A stretch of 64,000 nucleotides of DNA from Acanthopleura granulata (GCA_016165875.1 JABBOT010000080.1:40795477-40859476), one strand, 5' to 3'; shown: positions 47,301 to 60,100, counted from the first letter of the stretch. A program made the numbers and translations. Notes: generated by a model not told the origin, from the letters alone.

Positions 47301-48036
47301 GTAAAATTTCATTTGAGGTTTTATTCTATTTATTCTTGAAAATGCCTAAAACGTGGCACCTTGTACAACCCAAGCACAGTGGCGATAGCTGTATAACTCC
47401 TGCAGTTTATTATGTTTTCTATGAAAGAGGCTTGTATAAGTAATGTATGTTTCTGTGTCCTGAATTTCTTTTGGATGACTGTGATGCCAACTATTGAAGA
47501 CTGTTGGTGTTACGGTGTAAACAAAATTCTGGGACTTTTCTTCTCGAAATTTCGACTCTCTTTTGCCAAAATTTCAACTTAGCCATGTGGACGTTTCTAT
47601 TAAGTTATTTGGAAATTTCGACTTTTTGCTCCCGACAGATACAAATACATAGTGTATGCATCTATACCTGTCACTGGCAATGCCGCGTCCCATCAAGTTG
47701 ATCTGTATATAGAGTGCAAAGAATGATTCCTTTTGATGTCGGCGTTCTGCATGAACTATGCACCAGAAAGTGAAGAATACCTGGATAGCACAACCCGAGA
47801 TGAAAATTCAACACACATAGTTAATCAAACAAGATCATTGCCATCGCTGGATGCAAAAAAATTAGAAGAATATAGACCTGTCACTTCAAATCTACAGCCA
47901 GATAAAAAAATTCTCTATCGAAATTTCGATCTAATATTTTTTTTTCGGCCTGACACCAATAGGCTGGAAGAGAAAGCAGAATGAATTTTAGAAGATCTAA
48001 GGCGGAAAGCTATGGCAGATATGAATAATTCTTTTC
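47301..48036. other. Spacer, nothing recognised
   Basis: I see no shared block or mobile element here. The 83-codon plus frame 47733-47984 has an alternative start and no domain that I know. Confidence 0.4.
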
Positions 48037-49960
48037 TGATTGGTATTTAGCGTTGTACTTAAGAACATTTTACTTATATCAGGTTTTTGGGTGGAGGACA
48101 CCGGGAAGAGCTTGAAGAATTCCACCATTCCTTAAACATATGTGTGCGATAGTGAGCTTACATTTATGAAAAACACGGAAAGGTATTTAACATAACCACC
48201 ATTTTAATATTTCTACACATTTTTTCGTGGTTTCTTGTTCTTGAAGCTTTCACACCAGAAAGCCTACGATATGTTTGTATTGGGTGTGTCGTCCCCAGGG
48301 TGGCGGTTTAATAATGTATCACTTTATATCTTCTTGAAGCACCAGGGCAATGTAATAAGAACAGCGCCTACAGGGAAAAACCCGCTCTCGGAAAATCTTT
48401 CTGTGTCACATTTGAGTCGGAGTTTTTCCACATCTACAAGCCTATCCCTTACGGATGGAAAATTGAGGCGACGAAGGTACCGTTGCTTCCGCCTTAAGAA
48501 TAATTCGTCAATTCCATTTCTGGCAACTTTACAAGTGTCTCCCGTAGCCGAGTATCAGCCAGTTTCAGTGTGATCGGTACAGGCTGCTGATTTGTGATAG
48601 CTCTGCCAGCCTACTTTCCTATCTAAATCTGAACAAGATTGTCTTTGTATAGACCAGACAAGGCAGGTTGCTAGATTTTCGATCCTCTTGCAATCTGAAA
48701 CCATCATGTTGTTAGCCGGAATACCCTAAAACATAGACTGGAGCCAATACCCGGAGATCATTGCGGCTCTAATGAATGATGCAAAGGCGGTATACAGAGA
48801 TTGGTTAGACGCAAATCATCTCAGTTTAGGGCCATCAGCGCCAAGTGGTAGACAAACCTGCAAGGTCGATTGCTTTATGGTCAACTCGGCAGTGCGGACT
48901 AGCGGACCTATCAAAATTTATCTGAACGTTACTCAGTTGCAGAATTTTATCTTAGCATTACTTAGTTACTAAATTTTATCTGAATATTCCTCATTTAGGG
49001 AAGTTTTTCTGAGCCTTACTCAATAAGCGCAGTTCTCTTGAATGTTATGTACGTACGTGCATTATATTTGATTGCTCAAGTTTACAATGAAATAGAAAGT
49101 TTCCGCTGAGTGCTATTGAATTAAATTGAAGAACTTCCACTGAGCAATTTATATGCATGGTCAATCAGAAACCATGTTTTTTCTGGCCTTTATCTCTACG
49201 CAAGCACGGAGATCCCCCTATTGAAGGCACAACATTTAAATTATTGTCAAACTACAATACAGCACATAATAGATAAGTTGATCGGCCCATTGGCAGCTCA
49301 CTTAAGACTGATCTTCAATGCCGCAGAAGTTTTCAGAGCTCAACAACTGACACCACACATAATTTGATTTGCTTTACCCACAGAGCTTGCAGCAGAAAAT
49401 TGTGCTGTGTGTTGCTTATCTTGTTTAAGTTTATGCACCTAGAAAGTTTCATGTATGCAAAGGCTTAATGAACACTCTCAAAATTTTTTTCGTTAACAAA
49501 CCTGTAAATTTTCTTATTTTCGCAGTTACCTGTACATTATATGGGCGAAAACATGATTGACAGTTGTTTTCAGTTTATTTGCCTATTTTACACATGAATA
49601 AGTTTTCACACTGGACAACTCTTCTGCTCAAGTTAGTGTTTTCCTGGAGTCCATCACTTGACCATCTTTAGTTAAAAAGCCGTTAGCAGTCGCCGATTCT
49701 TCGGAATACTGATATTTCACACACTGACACACCCGCACCAGAGCCGAATAATGGTGCGTCGTTTTAGCAGGTGAGCTATCTTTTTGTCAGATGCCCTTTT
49801 AATATATAGACTAATCATGGCTCCACTTTCTTGAAAAGCCAAGCTCTTGAGGTACTGCGCGGATTTCTCATGGCAGAACTACCACAGGGCTACTGTACAA
49901 TACGAATCCACGTCCGGAAGTGATTTACGCTAATTTCTCCCAAATAGGCTTTCAACACAT
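48037..49960 (+). repeat. G block, copy 3
   Basis: Inverse of 5500-8430 and 11500-14130. It begins with the inverted SINE A tail (48037-48075, ATTGGTATTTAGCGTTGTAC) shared with copies 1a and 1b. It continues through GTGAGCTTACATTTATGAAA (48152), GAAGCACCAGGGCAATGTAA (48335), CTACAAGCCTATCCC (48433), TATAGACCAGACAAGGC (48647) and CTTTCAACACATAAAGCCAC (49949). The frame 48235-48573 (112 codons) is the best open frame here, but its reading shifts relative to copies 1b and 4. Confidence 0.88.
48925..49040 (+). repeat. Degenerate ~29-bp tandem repeat inside G copy 3
   Basis: Four successive units start with TTACTCAGTTGCAGAATTTT, TTACTTAGTTACTAAATTTT, TTCCTCATTTAGGGAAGTTT and TTACTCAATAAGCGCAGTTC. 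Two of these motifs are visible, inverted, near 6985-7060 and 12880-12950, so the expansion started before or was lost after the G duplication. Confidence 0.6.
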
Positions 49961-49984
49961 AAAGCCACTTAGAAACCTTGGTAT

Positions 49985-50110
49985 AGAGGATAAAACGGAG
50001 GCCTAGTGGTTGCAGCGTTCTCCTCGAGGTCGAGAGATCTGGCATGAAATGGTATTTCTTGATTGCCCGCTTGGCTTTTGACACTGAGAGGGTAGAGCAA
50101 GGAAACAGGA
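49985..50110 (+). mobile_element. SINE family B, head part
   Basis: GGAGGCCTAGTGGTTGCAGC (box A-like) and GAGGTCGAGAGATCTGGC (box B-like region) lead into TTGCCCGCTTGGCTTTTGAC and ACTGAGAGGGTAGAGCAAGG, the reverse complement of the motif series at 9478-9655. It is truncated after about 125 bases. Confidence 0.65.
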
Positions 50111-50473
50111 CACGTCGGTTAGGTGTCACTATGTTAAATGAGTGGGTAGGAGAAGGGTTGGGGCCCCGTCTGATGTTTCACTGGCGGCTCGTGTTTCACT
50201 GGACTGGCCCTGCCACAAGGAGACGCAAAATATGTATAAGTACTATGGACTCCTAGTGGTCATATCGCTGAAAAATTGTTAGGTACGACGCATATATACA
50301 TATATTCCTCTCGAATATACGTAAACAACCTTATAGCAGTGTAACCATTTGATGTATTTTCTGCAATACCCTCCGTTAAGAGGTGTTTAGGTGTGTTCTT
50401 TTGTGTCTTACCTTTCGAACGTGCGTAAAAGATGTAGTGCCATCCATGTATGGTGATGTGTGTATGAGTTTCC

Positions 50474-50575
50474 ATCCGCAGGTTGCTGGCAGGCTTTCCC
50501 ACGTACGGCTGGTAACATGAGCTGAACTTGAACTAACAGCAACCGCATTGGTAAGAGGCTCCTGGGTAATTACGC
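50474..50575 (-). mobile_element. SINE family A, head half
   Basis: CCATCCGCAGGTTGCTGGCA, GGCTTTCCCACGTACGGCTG, CATGAGCTGAACTTGAACTA, ACAGCAACCGCATTGGTAAG and AGGCTCCTGGGTAATTACGC. On the minus strand GTTCAAGTTCAG is the box B region. The tail half is missing and F copy 4 follows directly. Confidence 0.85.
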
Positions 50576-51190
50576 TACGATTAAATGTAACTTTTAGGGG
50601 TCTCAGAGGGACACATGGTAAGTCACAGAGGCTGACATATAGAACTGTCAATCAGTAACTAGTGAGGTAGTGACTAGGCGACAGGAGTAATAAATCATTA
50701 ATTATTCCCTTAAAATGCTAACTGCATTTTTTGAAAAAAAGTGAAGAGGTCTTTTATTTAACTGAATTGTTATTTTTCGATAGCAAGTGGCAATTGAGCC
50801 ATTAATCGTGCTTGGCATAACATTAGTTTCAATGTGACTAAATAAATATAAAACCAGTCAACTAATATGTGTTAAATACAGTATCGTAATTCTCGAGAAT
50901 TGCTGGCAAGGTACTGCTAACTAGTAAGATGAATGCATCCTTATGCACACTGAAAAGCAGTTGTTTGCCTCAAAGGCATCAAAAAGAGGCTACGACGCCG
51001 GGTTCGCGGGGAGAGTGGTGGGGTGGTAGAGGTGCAAATAGGTAAGATCAAAACCGCACGCTATATAAAACAATCATCCACCTAATACCTGGCTGGTACG
51101 ATTAAAATGAGGAACGAGGTCGATATTCACTTATTGCAGCAGACCAGACTGGCCTTCCGCAAATGTGACCGCAATACATTGTCGACCTCA
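50575..51190 (+). repeat. F block, copy 4
   Basis: GGGGTCTCAGAGGGACACAT, CTTAAAATGCTAACTGC, GAGGTCTTTTATTTAACTGA, TGGTACGATTAAAATGAGGA and GCAGACCAGACTGGCC match F copies 1 and 3 on the same strand, and continue without break into E at 51190. Confidence 0.85.
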
Positions 51191-51640
51191 GCAGCGGAAG
51201 CTCCCATCCCACATAGGACGGCTGATCAAGTGGTTAATTAGCTCGAGATTAAGTAGTCATACCTTTTCTCCCGAGAGTCAGTTTGATTTAGCTGGTAAAC
51301 CTGAGGTTGCACACTGAAATTGAGATTCCAGGTCATTGAAGTTTATCAGGTTAGCCGCAGTCACATATTAAACGAGGCTGCAGTTAAGATGTCCTGACTC
51401 CTGTAGAAATCTGTAACCAGCCAGTTAAATGACGGAACCGATATACGGGCGGAAATTTGGACTTTATGCACACTCCTTCAGGCATGTGCAGCGTACATGC
51501 AAAAAAAAAGTATCCAAGAGCACGGTTGCAAAAACTGCTTCTGCCGGAAGTGTTTACAGAGCGAGGAGAAAGTTGTCATTGTGTTTTTTCCCACTTCAGC
51601 TGACAAAAGAGAAAATTTGAAAGTGTCTATCTTGCATTAA
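51190..51640 (+). repeat. E block, copy 4
   Basis: Reverse complement of 2990-3432, and of 8788-8950 in its first part. It contains the 32-base identical run 51459-51490. Confidence 0.85.
51429..51620 (+). other. Short ATG-started frame, partner of 3000-3185; coding status unresolved
   Basis: Sixty-three codons from a true ATG, beginning MTEP, with GLYAHSFRHVQR identical to the other copy and then a lysine-rich KKKVSKSTVAK stretch. After residue 25 similarity between the copies is lost. An A-run (51501-51509) indel may have shifted the frame here. No domain is recognised. Confidence 0.2.
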
Positions 51641-51735
51641 GTCTTGAAGAGCTACTGGTAAATCATGAAATAAATCAATTAGCGTCTTGCGTCTGTCCAA
51701 ATACCATGACTTGATACAGTAACAGACTGATCAAG

Positions 51736-51985
51736 GCACCTCCGTGGCTCAGTCGGTTAGCGAATTAGCACAGCGCAATGACCCAGACAGCCTCCCATCA
51801 ATGCGCTCATGCTGGCTTCCTCTCCGACCGTACGTGGGAAGGTTTGCCAGCAACCTGCGGACAGTTGATGGTTTCCGTCAGGCTGTGCCCGGTTTCCTCC
51901 CACCATAATGCTGTCCGCCGTCGTATAAGTGAAATATTCTTGTACACGGAGTAAAACACCAAATAAATAAATAAATAAATAAATT
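51736..51985 (+). mobile_element. SINE family A with perfect 12-bp target-site duplication
   Basis: AGACTGATCAAG stands immediately before (51724-51735) and after (51986-51997) the element. Inside are CACCTCCGTGGCTCAGTCGG (box A), an internally deleted box B region, GCTGGCTTCCTCTCCGACCG, CAGCAACCTGCGGACAGTTG, CGGTTTCCTCCCACCATAAT, CGTCGTATAAGTGAAATATT, GTAAAACACCAAATAAATAA and an AAAT-repeat tail. The duplication and tail are what LINE-driven insertion leaves. The clean duplication marks it as one of the younger copies here. Confidence 0.95.
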
Positions 51986-52399
51986 AGACTGATCAAGTTT
52001 CTAATAGACTGTAAAAGATATAGATTGAAGCAATAGTTGAACGAAGGTGTGCGAAAAGGTAAGATGAAAATAAAGTTGCTGTTAGATTAATAATCTAGTT
52101 TCAGTGTTCCTGTAGGATGAGGTCAGTGGATGAGGTTGGGGGTTAATTGCGGTGATGGTTGATGGAAGAGCGATGGTTAGCACTGGGTTCTGTTTGATTA
52201 CTTTCATCCGTAACAGCAGCTGCCTCAAAGACCGCAGTATTGACATAAAACACTAAATAATCAACATTTTATAACTATAAGGAATCACTGAACTGCACGA
52301 ACTCTACAACATCTGTATACAATGAGATTCTTTTTAAATGAGCCAAAGGTCTCTCGCTTTCCTAGAGCTCTTAGAGCCTCTGTTCCTAACAGTGGGCGT

Positions 52400-52520
52400 T
52401 CGTCTCTGTCTCTGTTGCCTGATAGGTTACCCCTTAATGTCAACAGGTTGTCTCCACCCATAAAGCTGTCGGCTTTGATATCAGTGAAATGTTCTTCATT
52501 ATTACTAAAAACACCAAACA
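52400..52520 (+). mobile_element. Old SINE family A relative, 3-prime part
   Basis: TGTCAACAGGTTGTCTCCAC, CCATAAAGCTGTCGGCTTTG, ATCAGTGAAATGTTCTTCAT and AAAAACACCAAACAAATG parallel the SINE A tail but are strongly diverged or from a subfamily. The surrounding 52000-52830 interval otherwise shows nothing I recognise. Confidence 0.55.
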
Positions 52521-52829
52521 AATGTATGAAAGTAGTCGGATATATTTAATACTGATAAGCCTATATCGTCCAGTCCCGAATAGTGTCGTGCTGAAGGCAT
52601 TAGCTTTGGCAACCCTGGTACATGTTTACATTATTCACAAAACGATTATTTTCCTGAAAAAAAATAGAAAAAATCTTATTAAAAAGAAAGGCATATACCT
52701 ATCATATAGTCGGCTATCTGCTGCCAATCCCTCCATGAAGAGATCCACAGTGTATAAAGTCATGTCAAAATGCAACTTTTATTAGAGCGAAATAAACAGG
52801 AGTTGGGCTAATTTGCGGTGTTCATCAAT

Positions 52830-53130
52830 ACAGTTTCTTTTCATTTAGAGGAAGACGGTGACGGATACGCCATTTTGGAAAGAGAGCTTTAATGTGTTGC
52901 TCGTATTTCACTTGGTTCAAATAAGGGTTTGATGTTGGAGGCAAACCTGAGGAAATTACAGCTGTATCTTGATTGATGGGGAGTTGACTGATCAATCTGC
53001 ATTGATTATCACGACGTGATTAGTATTCTAACCCATTTCCTAGAACCAAAAGTCAATCCCCAGAACGGAGAAAAAAAAATCACTCTTTCGATGAACGACT
53101 TAAGTTAACGTGGAATGAACATCATTAAAA
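52830..53130 (+). repeat. D block, copy 4
   Basis: GAGGAAATTACAGCTGTATC, TTGATTGATGGGGAGTTGAC, TGATCAATCTGCATTGATTA and CACGACGTGATTAGTATTCT are the reverse complement of D copies 1 and 2. It follows E after about 1.2 kb that hold two SINEs. Confidence 0.85.
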
Positions 53131-54895
53131 AAATGTCGATGTGCACGTTCAAGGGAACAGTGTCACTTGTGCAATATGTTTTGAACAAAACCTTGTATTA
53201 GATGTGGATCAAGCTCTTTTGATGTTGAAACTTCAATCGCATTATGAAGACTGGCCACAGTGCACATAGTGTTGGAGTCCATTCAATTTTGTATAAAAAC
53301 TGCAGAGCCCTGCACATGCTCTTACAATGTCACAATGTAATAAAATAAATCAAGACCTTCCTGTATGTAAAACAATTTATCACCATTGAATGAGTCGAAC
53401 AAATGCGGAGGCATCGTCTCACCCGATGCACATGTTCATCGCTATTTACATGTAACAACACAAGCAGATATAAAACGTTGCGTATGTAAGTTTTAAAATC
53501 GCATTATGTATGTTGGTTTTTCTTTAGACAATGTCAAAAATGGATAAACATGATTAACAACAAATGCATAGCTGTATAATAGGGGAGACTGCTGACAAGA
53601 GTACTTTAGATGTACATATGACCAGATTATATCAAAGCATACGCACACGGTGTAATATTAAGGTGACGTTGATACTGATGTCCCTCAAATGACATTCAAA
53701 TTTTGCCAGTTTATTGCACCATTTTGCCAAATCGATTGTACTCTTGAATTAATCGAAAAGAACAACCGTGAAATCCACTTGATCTACCGCCTGATATCGA
53801 TTTTGATAGAGTTTTACATCAGGTTTAATTTTCGAAAATTCAGGCACGTTCTTGCGCATACAGCTTCTTCAAGCATTGGGCAATTGTCTCAAACGTCAGC
53901 AGAACAATGTTCCGTGGGATACGTTTTTTTTCTGATACGAGAAAAAATAACACCAGGTATTCTTCTCCATAAACAATACGTGACTCATGCACAATGTGGG
54001 ATCACAATGTGATCATTGCCGTCACGTTTTTCAAATGGCTGTTTATCTCTTGAGCCAGCAAAGGAACAGGGATGTCAATTCAAATCTGACATATTCAGCC
54101 CAGGGAGCTTTTCTCACATCTGATCACCAGATGGGCAGTAGGGTAAAATCTACCAGTCTGCTACCGTACATTTTTATGGGAGTCCTGTTGGTTTGGTTGT
54201 ATGGACGTTTTACATCTGTTACCGGCGATTTGATACCTGAGGCCGCTTGTTCGAAACCCAGAGCAGACATTGACACTTTCACCATTGGAATCTGTTATAT
54301 CTTTTAAGTTGAATCCCTTACAAGAGTAATATTGTTACTCAATCCGCTTTGTAAGTCATATCTAGCAATACGATACTTCTGCTTGCCGAGGAAAACTGAT
54401 AATAGATTACCATTAACTAACACAGTATCGTGACTTCTCTAAGATGAAAAAAGTTTTTAGGTCATGGATCAATCGGTGGGGTAGGGCTATATGGTAGGAA
54501 AATTAGGAAACATCTATTCAAAGGCATTTTCTCCGCTTTTCGTGACAATTGGTGTGGAAACGTATCCATAAAACCAATTCAGTTTTATACATTAATACCT
54601 TCTGATGTTTGTTAAGAAGATTACGGTTCCATAGGTTTGTTCGAGTTGGCTCGACGTGCCTGTGGAGACTAATAGTGGCACAATGGAATACAGGCAATAC
54701 GGAAGAAAAGAAAGAAACGAAAGAGGTGAATGCTTCTACTCGAGTCCACGCCAATCTGAATTCCCATTAATGACACTCTCACTTCTGCACTTTCTGTAAT
54801 TAAAATTCTCTCTTCGGTTTTCTACATGGCTGGAGAAACTGTAATGTTGATCTTCACCAATAGGAGTATGTTTCTTGCACTGCTAGTATGATAGA

Positions 54896-55168
54896 GGTTT
54901 TATTTATTTCTTTATTTGATTGGTGAATTACGCCGTAATCAAGAATATTTCACTTATACGACTTCGGCCAGCATTATGGTGGGATAAAACCGGGCAGAGC
55001 TCAGGTGAAACCCACGACCATCCACAGGTTGCTGGCAGATCTTCACACGTACAGCCGAAGAGAAAGTCAGCATTATCTAGACTTATATTCACAGCAACTG
55101 CATTGGTGGGAGGCTTCTGGGCCATTACGCTGCGCTAGCGGGCTAATCAACTGAGCCACGGAGGCCCC
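54896..55168 (-). mobile_element. SINE family A, nearly full length
   Basis: From tail to head: TTTTATTTATTTCTTTATTT, TACGCCGTAATCAAGAATAT, TTCACTTATACGACTTCGGC, CAGCATTATGGTGGGATAAA, ACCCACGACCATCCACAGGT, CTTCACACGTACAGCCGAAG, ATATTCACAGCAACTGCATT, GGCTTCTGGGCCATTACGCT and GCGCTAGCGGGCTAATCAAC, then TGAGCCACGGAGGCCCC. The minus strand of the last part gives the tRNA-like CCTCCGTGGCTCAGTTGATT (box A). AGAGGTTTT before and AGATGTTTT after may be the target duplication with one mismatch. It is the best reference for the family in this window, about 270 bases long. Confidence 0.95.
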
Positions 55169-56734
55169 CGGAAGATGTTTTCCATGGACTTGAAAACAAA
55201 TGTAAATGAATATAACAAACGTGGATGCATCTGTGATTTTCTCTCTTGGTCTTTTAATCTTTTGCTGCCAGCCATCATTAGTGAGGGTTGGTCTAAAAAT
55301 TGAAGAACAGGATGTTTGCCCATGGATGATAGTGGGACTAGCTGCCTCCACTGAAGCTTGTTAGCATATGGCAAACTTTAACGGTCATTACCGTCAGTCT
55401 TCGAACACAGTGTTCACGATTATGATACAGTAATAACTTCACTCTATGACTTTTCCCTTGAATTGTAAGGAAGCACTGGATTGCCAGTTTGGTTCAGGTG
55501 CAATTTTGACACATTGTCCCGTCTAGGAACTTTATCATTGTACAAAAACGAGTATAATAAATATGGGTCTTGTGCGGCTGTACATGAATGGGTATGTGAA
55601 AATCCTTTCACTTTAAAAACCCTTTCCGAAAAAATACACAGTCGACTCTTTTTTCGATACTGTCACCAATTTTTTGAAGGCTTTTAGGGAAAGGTATTAG
55701 TTGTTTCCTGCTTTGAACATGTCCTCGCCACGAGATTGCTGAGGTACTGTCGACGTGTGTAGACTTCTGTCAAGTTACTGACGAACCCACGTGCGCCACA
55801 GAGATAGGGATACCACACATATTAGTTGCAGATTTATGGCCTTCAGTTGGCAATATAAGGGGTCATAGGGACATAGACTCGGTGGCGCGGAAGTGTTAGT
55901 GTAACGGACGGTTACTGATTTCCATTTGTGAGAGAGCGGTGTATGTCTTTTGTGGGCTGCAGATTACATCTACAGTTTTATGCTTTATACCCAGTGTGAG
56001 GTTTTTGAGAATTAGTGCTGTCTGCTGTGTTTTGACAAGGCCTGACAAGACAAGAGAGGGCAATAAACAACTCAGCTTACCTTTTCAGATCTGCAGTATT
56101 TCTTGTTACGGGTTCAGACAACACATCGCTCAGTCAGTCCTGCTTGACCCAAACTGTACGTTAGGAATCTATCTCATGACGCATCCCTATAGCCAGACGG
56201 AATTGTTCTTGGCCTTTCAACGTGGACTTAGGAATAATGGGATACACATACATATATCTCTCATCCAGTCAGAGAAATCTCTCAGCTAATTTTTAAAGGG
56301 TTTTTCCATCTGCAGTAAACATATGCTAACACGAATGTGTAGTGATTAAAGCATTTGTGGCCTAATTGTATTGACAAGATATATACTTCAGTATTTTGTA
56401 TATACACTAAAACCATCTATGTGAACAGAGCCACTTTCAATTCTTCCCGTGATGATGAAAAATCTATCTCATTTGCCTCCGACAAATTTACAGCGATCAT
56501 CTGATAGTGTTGTTTACTTACCACCGAGGTCCACTTTAAATTAAGTTACTTGCATAAAACAAATAACTCGATTCGATTCTAGACAATTCAATCAGCATCA
56601 GTTAGTGGTTTAACAAAATCAAATTTACTGTGACACATTTTGACAACTAAGACTGAACATATTTTTCTTTGTTATTTTTGACGTCGAAGTCAAAACTGTT
56701 ACTTAATGAGAGGATTGTGGTCAAGCCTGCGAGA

Positions 56735-56870
56735 TGTGTAAACTGAGAAGAGTCTAGAGAAAACACCGCGCCTGTCCAGGTACCCTGGAAATATATCCTT
56801 GTAAAGACGCAGCCGAACCAGGGAGAGCTAGATTCCTACACCCTGTCCTGTAAAATGATCCCCACTCGGA
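56735..56870 (-). mobile_element. Old SINE-like element shared with 39140-39262
   Basis: AGTCTAGAGAAAACACCGCG, CAGGTACCCTGGAAATATAT, AAGACGCAGCCGAACCAGGG and AGAGCTAGATTCCTACACCC run parallel to the copy at 39140. The box B-like motif is more eroded here. Confidence 0.5.
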
Positions 56871-57117
56871 AGATTCTTTCACTTACTGCCAGTATGGAAT
56901 AGAATGAAAATATTAATCAGTTTATGGTGAATGAAAATTCAAGTGAAAAACAAAAGGTACGACGCATATTAGATGAAGTTCGAGAATATACGCCCAATAT
57001 TTGATTAAAAGGTGCATGGTACGCGGACAAACCTGGGTTATATCTGACCCAAATGATACCATTTATCTGTTTGAATGGTTAAATAAAACCATACATGGAA
57101 ATTTTGCCCCAAAGATT

Positions 57118-60100
57118 TAAGACGAGTTGGATAAGATGGATGGAAGAAAAATGCGGAAGAGGTTACTTAATGATCAAACGGGATCGGATGTGACTCTTGG
57201 AGTGATGGACGAAGGGGAGATGTGTAATTGGTAATAAAGTAGCATGTCTGTCTTTGGGGACGTTTGAACATGTACACCGAATGGTTTTCTGCCGAGACAG
57301 GTCGCTCTCACCATAATTACTGGTGTCTGACCAACTCGCTCTCCACTTGCCTAACAGTATTAATATTGTCAAAGCTTTAGTGTCCAGCCGAACAACGCAA
57401 CATCCCTGTACAATCTACAATCTAATCTAATTAGCCCCTGGCTTTAATGCCCGCCCTTCTAAGTGGCAGAGAACCTTTACCCAATGACAAACGCAATCTG
57501 TCCAGACATGACAATAGCCAACTGCAGGATCCTTAGTCCCATGAGGTTTACGGCTGTGGACTGTCCTTTGGGGGAAAGACTGAGAAGAACCACAGCATAC
57601 AGGTATTGATTACATGGACCTTGCTTCCCTCGTTATCAGTGAGGATTACACATGTCGTTTTAGCAGAAAAGTTTCGTAAGAAACCCTAAGGAAGACTGTA
57701 AGGATAAAAGCTATAGACCATATAGCTATAGTAATGACAAATGTTTTAGTCGGTGCATTCCAGTTGAATGGTACTTTATAGTCCAGGCGATGTGTGCAAA
57801 GTGTATTGTGCTTTTTATCACAAAAGCATGAAACTTGGCACATTTGTAAGTTATGTCCTTCTGGAGATTTTTAGATGTAGAGCCATCGGAAAAATGACCT
57901 CTTTTTAGCCTGGTGCTCATTCCACTTCCACCACTGTACAGAAACGATTGACGGTAGAAGAACAAAGACTGTTCAGTACAAAACCATGGCGTTTTATGTT
58001 GTTATACTCATTTAAAAAAATCTGTTTCTCACTGTTTCACTTTCCAATGAAGGTAACGTATGTAGCTGTTCATGTCATTGTGTACATGTTCAGAAAAGCC
58101 TCGGATACGTGGTGTCCTTTTCCTTAGTATCTGTGTCTGCGTTGTCGAAAATTTTGCGACACTGAAAAGCTTACAATCTCGTAAAAGAACCACAAGGCAT
58201 CATAAGCACCTGTCTGTACCAGTTGATGTATACTACGGCGAGTTTTCCCCTTAAACAACAATGAAATAAACACTCCTTACGAGCGATGAACCCTTAACCT
58301 TATTATAGATTTTTCTCTGGCTGTGTAAACGGTTTAAGCACTACATCACTTTTCAGACTGTGGAGCTGAAGTTATTGGACGTGATATCGCGAAGTTAGCA
58401 GTTTTTTCAAGACAGGCGTAAAAATGACTTTCTGTGATGTGATAAAACACATTGGAGAGAGTGAGACCATAAAGCACAGTACTCACCTGTTCTACAAACA
58501 GAGCAACTAATGATACACTGCTTGTTGCGTGGACCCTGACATTGCACAGATGAATACATTAAACTATGTCCCTCTTATTGAAACGAAAGGCTGTCAAAAA
58601 ACAAGCACCGTGTCCGGGGATTACACGTCTGCCTCAGTACACAAGAACCCCGTAAAAAGTGATACCGAGGACACATTTCCCAAGAGGGATAGTGACTAAA
58701 AATACGCTCGAGTCGCTTGGCTCTGAAGAAAAATAGTTTATAGGCCCTTTCTTTTAATTCACGAGAACTTTCTACAGCATTTCTTGTGTTTTAACAGGTT
58801 TCTGTCTGCATCGTGGTCGTTGCCATGGTTTCTTTATATTAGCGTTCAGAATGTGGTGAATTGATATCAGGAGACAGAAGAATAAATTAGGTTCCATTTA
58901 ACTCTGAGAGCGATATGGACTGTAGCGGAACTTTCTGCAATTTTGTGCCGTTCTGCTGTTGGTTACACTATACCGCAGTAATACAAGAAAGAGAACGGTT
59001 GATGAATGTATAGAATACTTATCAGGATTAAACCCGAACCGCGTGCGCCTCGTGGAGTCGTGTAGCTTACTCACTGAGCAAAACCCGGATCCCTGTCCAC
59101 TCTGAGGTCGCTGATTCAAAATCTAATGTGGCTTAATTTAATTTTCAACACTGGAATATGTGTACGGGATCCCAAGAAGTCGAGTAGCATTAATAACGAT
59201 ATTTACTGTTATCCACCTGGCCATCCTGTGAACATGACGGCACAACGGCACATCATCACGGGTAATTACAGTATGAACCTTTGCTGTGACATTGGTCAAC
59301 TCGGGCCGGCTTTCTCTACCTCCAAATTTTTTGTAGGTTCAATAAAATAAAGAATTATGTTTAAATTGATAATTTTTGCCTTACCGCTATGCAGGACTTT
59401 TAGAGTCATTAAAAATGAAGTGAACCCCTGATTTGCCCGCGTCTTAATCCTGATAAATGGGTATTTGTAAAAGGCTAATGATCGATTATAGATGAGCAAA
59501 ATACTTTAAACATTCCGTGCAATTCCGTGGAAGTACCTGTATGGTAAGGCCAATTTACCAACACTTACTAGTTTGCTTTCGCCCTCGGAAATTGGAAGTC
59601 AACTTCAAACACCTGAGGCCCTATTTATCTAGTAGGTTACAAGACCAATCTTTCCACTACAACCCATGAGGTTAATTATCAATTTAGCACGTGTTAAACA
59701 TTTCATGGTTTCCAAAGCGCAGGTGCAGAATCATCAATGGGCCGTCCTGACCGGATTACACAGAATAATATTCAACAGTTACTGACCAACATTTGAAGTA
59801 TTTGACGACATGAATCGGGATTTGGAGTATGATAACCATACACACTTCTAACTTTACATATTATAACATTTTGGTGTGAGAATACTGTTGCATGTTAGAA
59901 GACAAATGTTCCTTCGTGATATGATAAAAGAAAAAGTATAAGCTTACACTGTTAAATCCATCCCAGCATTAAATCATCTTGCTAACATCGGAATCTAACT
60001 TCAAGCCATTTTTTAAACACAAAAAATCATACTTTCCCTCAGATTGTTTGAGGACTCTCCTTTCAGTTATTTATAATTAGAAAAAAAGAATGTTGTTGGC

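Larger units (their letters stand above)
53131..57115 (+). repeat. X block, copy 4
   Basis: Collinear with X copy 3 (34061-39540) but 1.5 kb shorter. It lacks the SINEs at 34652 and 35944 and has its own at 54896-55170. The frames at 53689-54012, 53987-54307 and 55939-56289 (about 106-116 codons) are not open in copy 3 and match nothing known to me. Confidence 0.75.

Noticed and set aside
51737..51775. tRNA gene suggested by CCTCCGTGGCTCAGTCGG
   Set aside because: This is the box A region of a SINE; box B and the cloverleaf are not intact.
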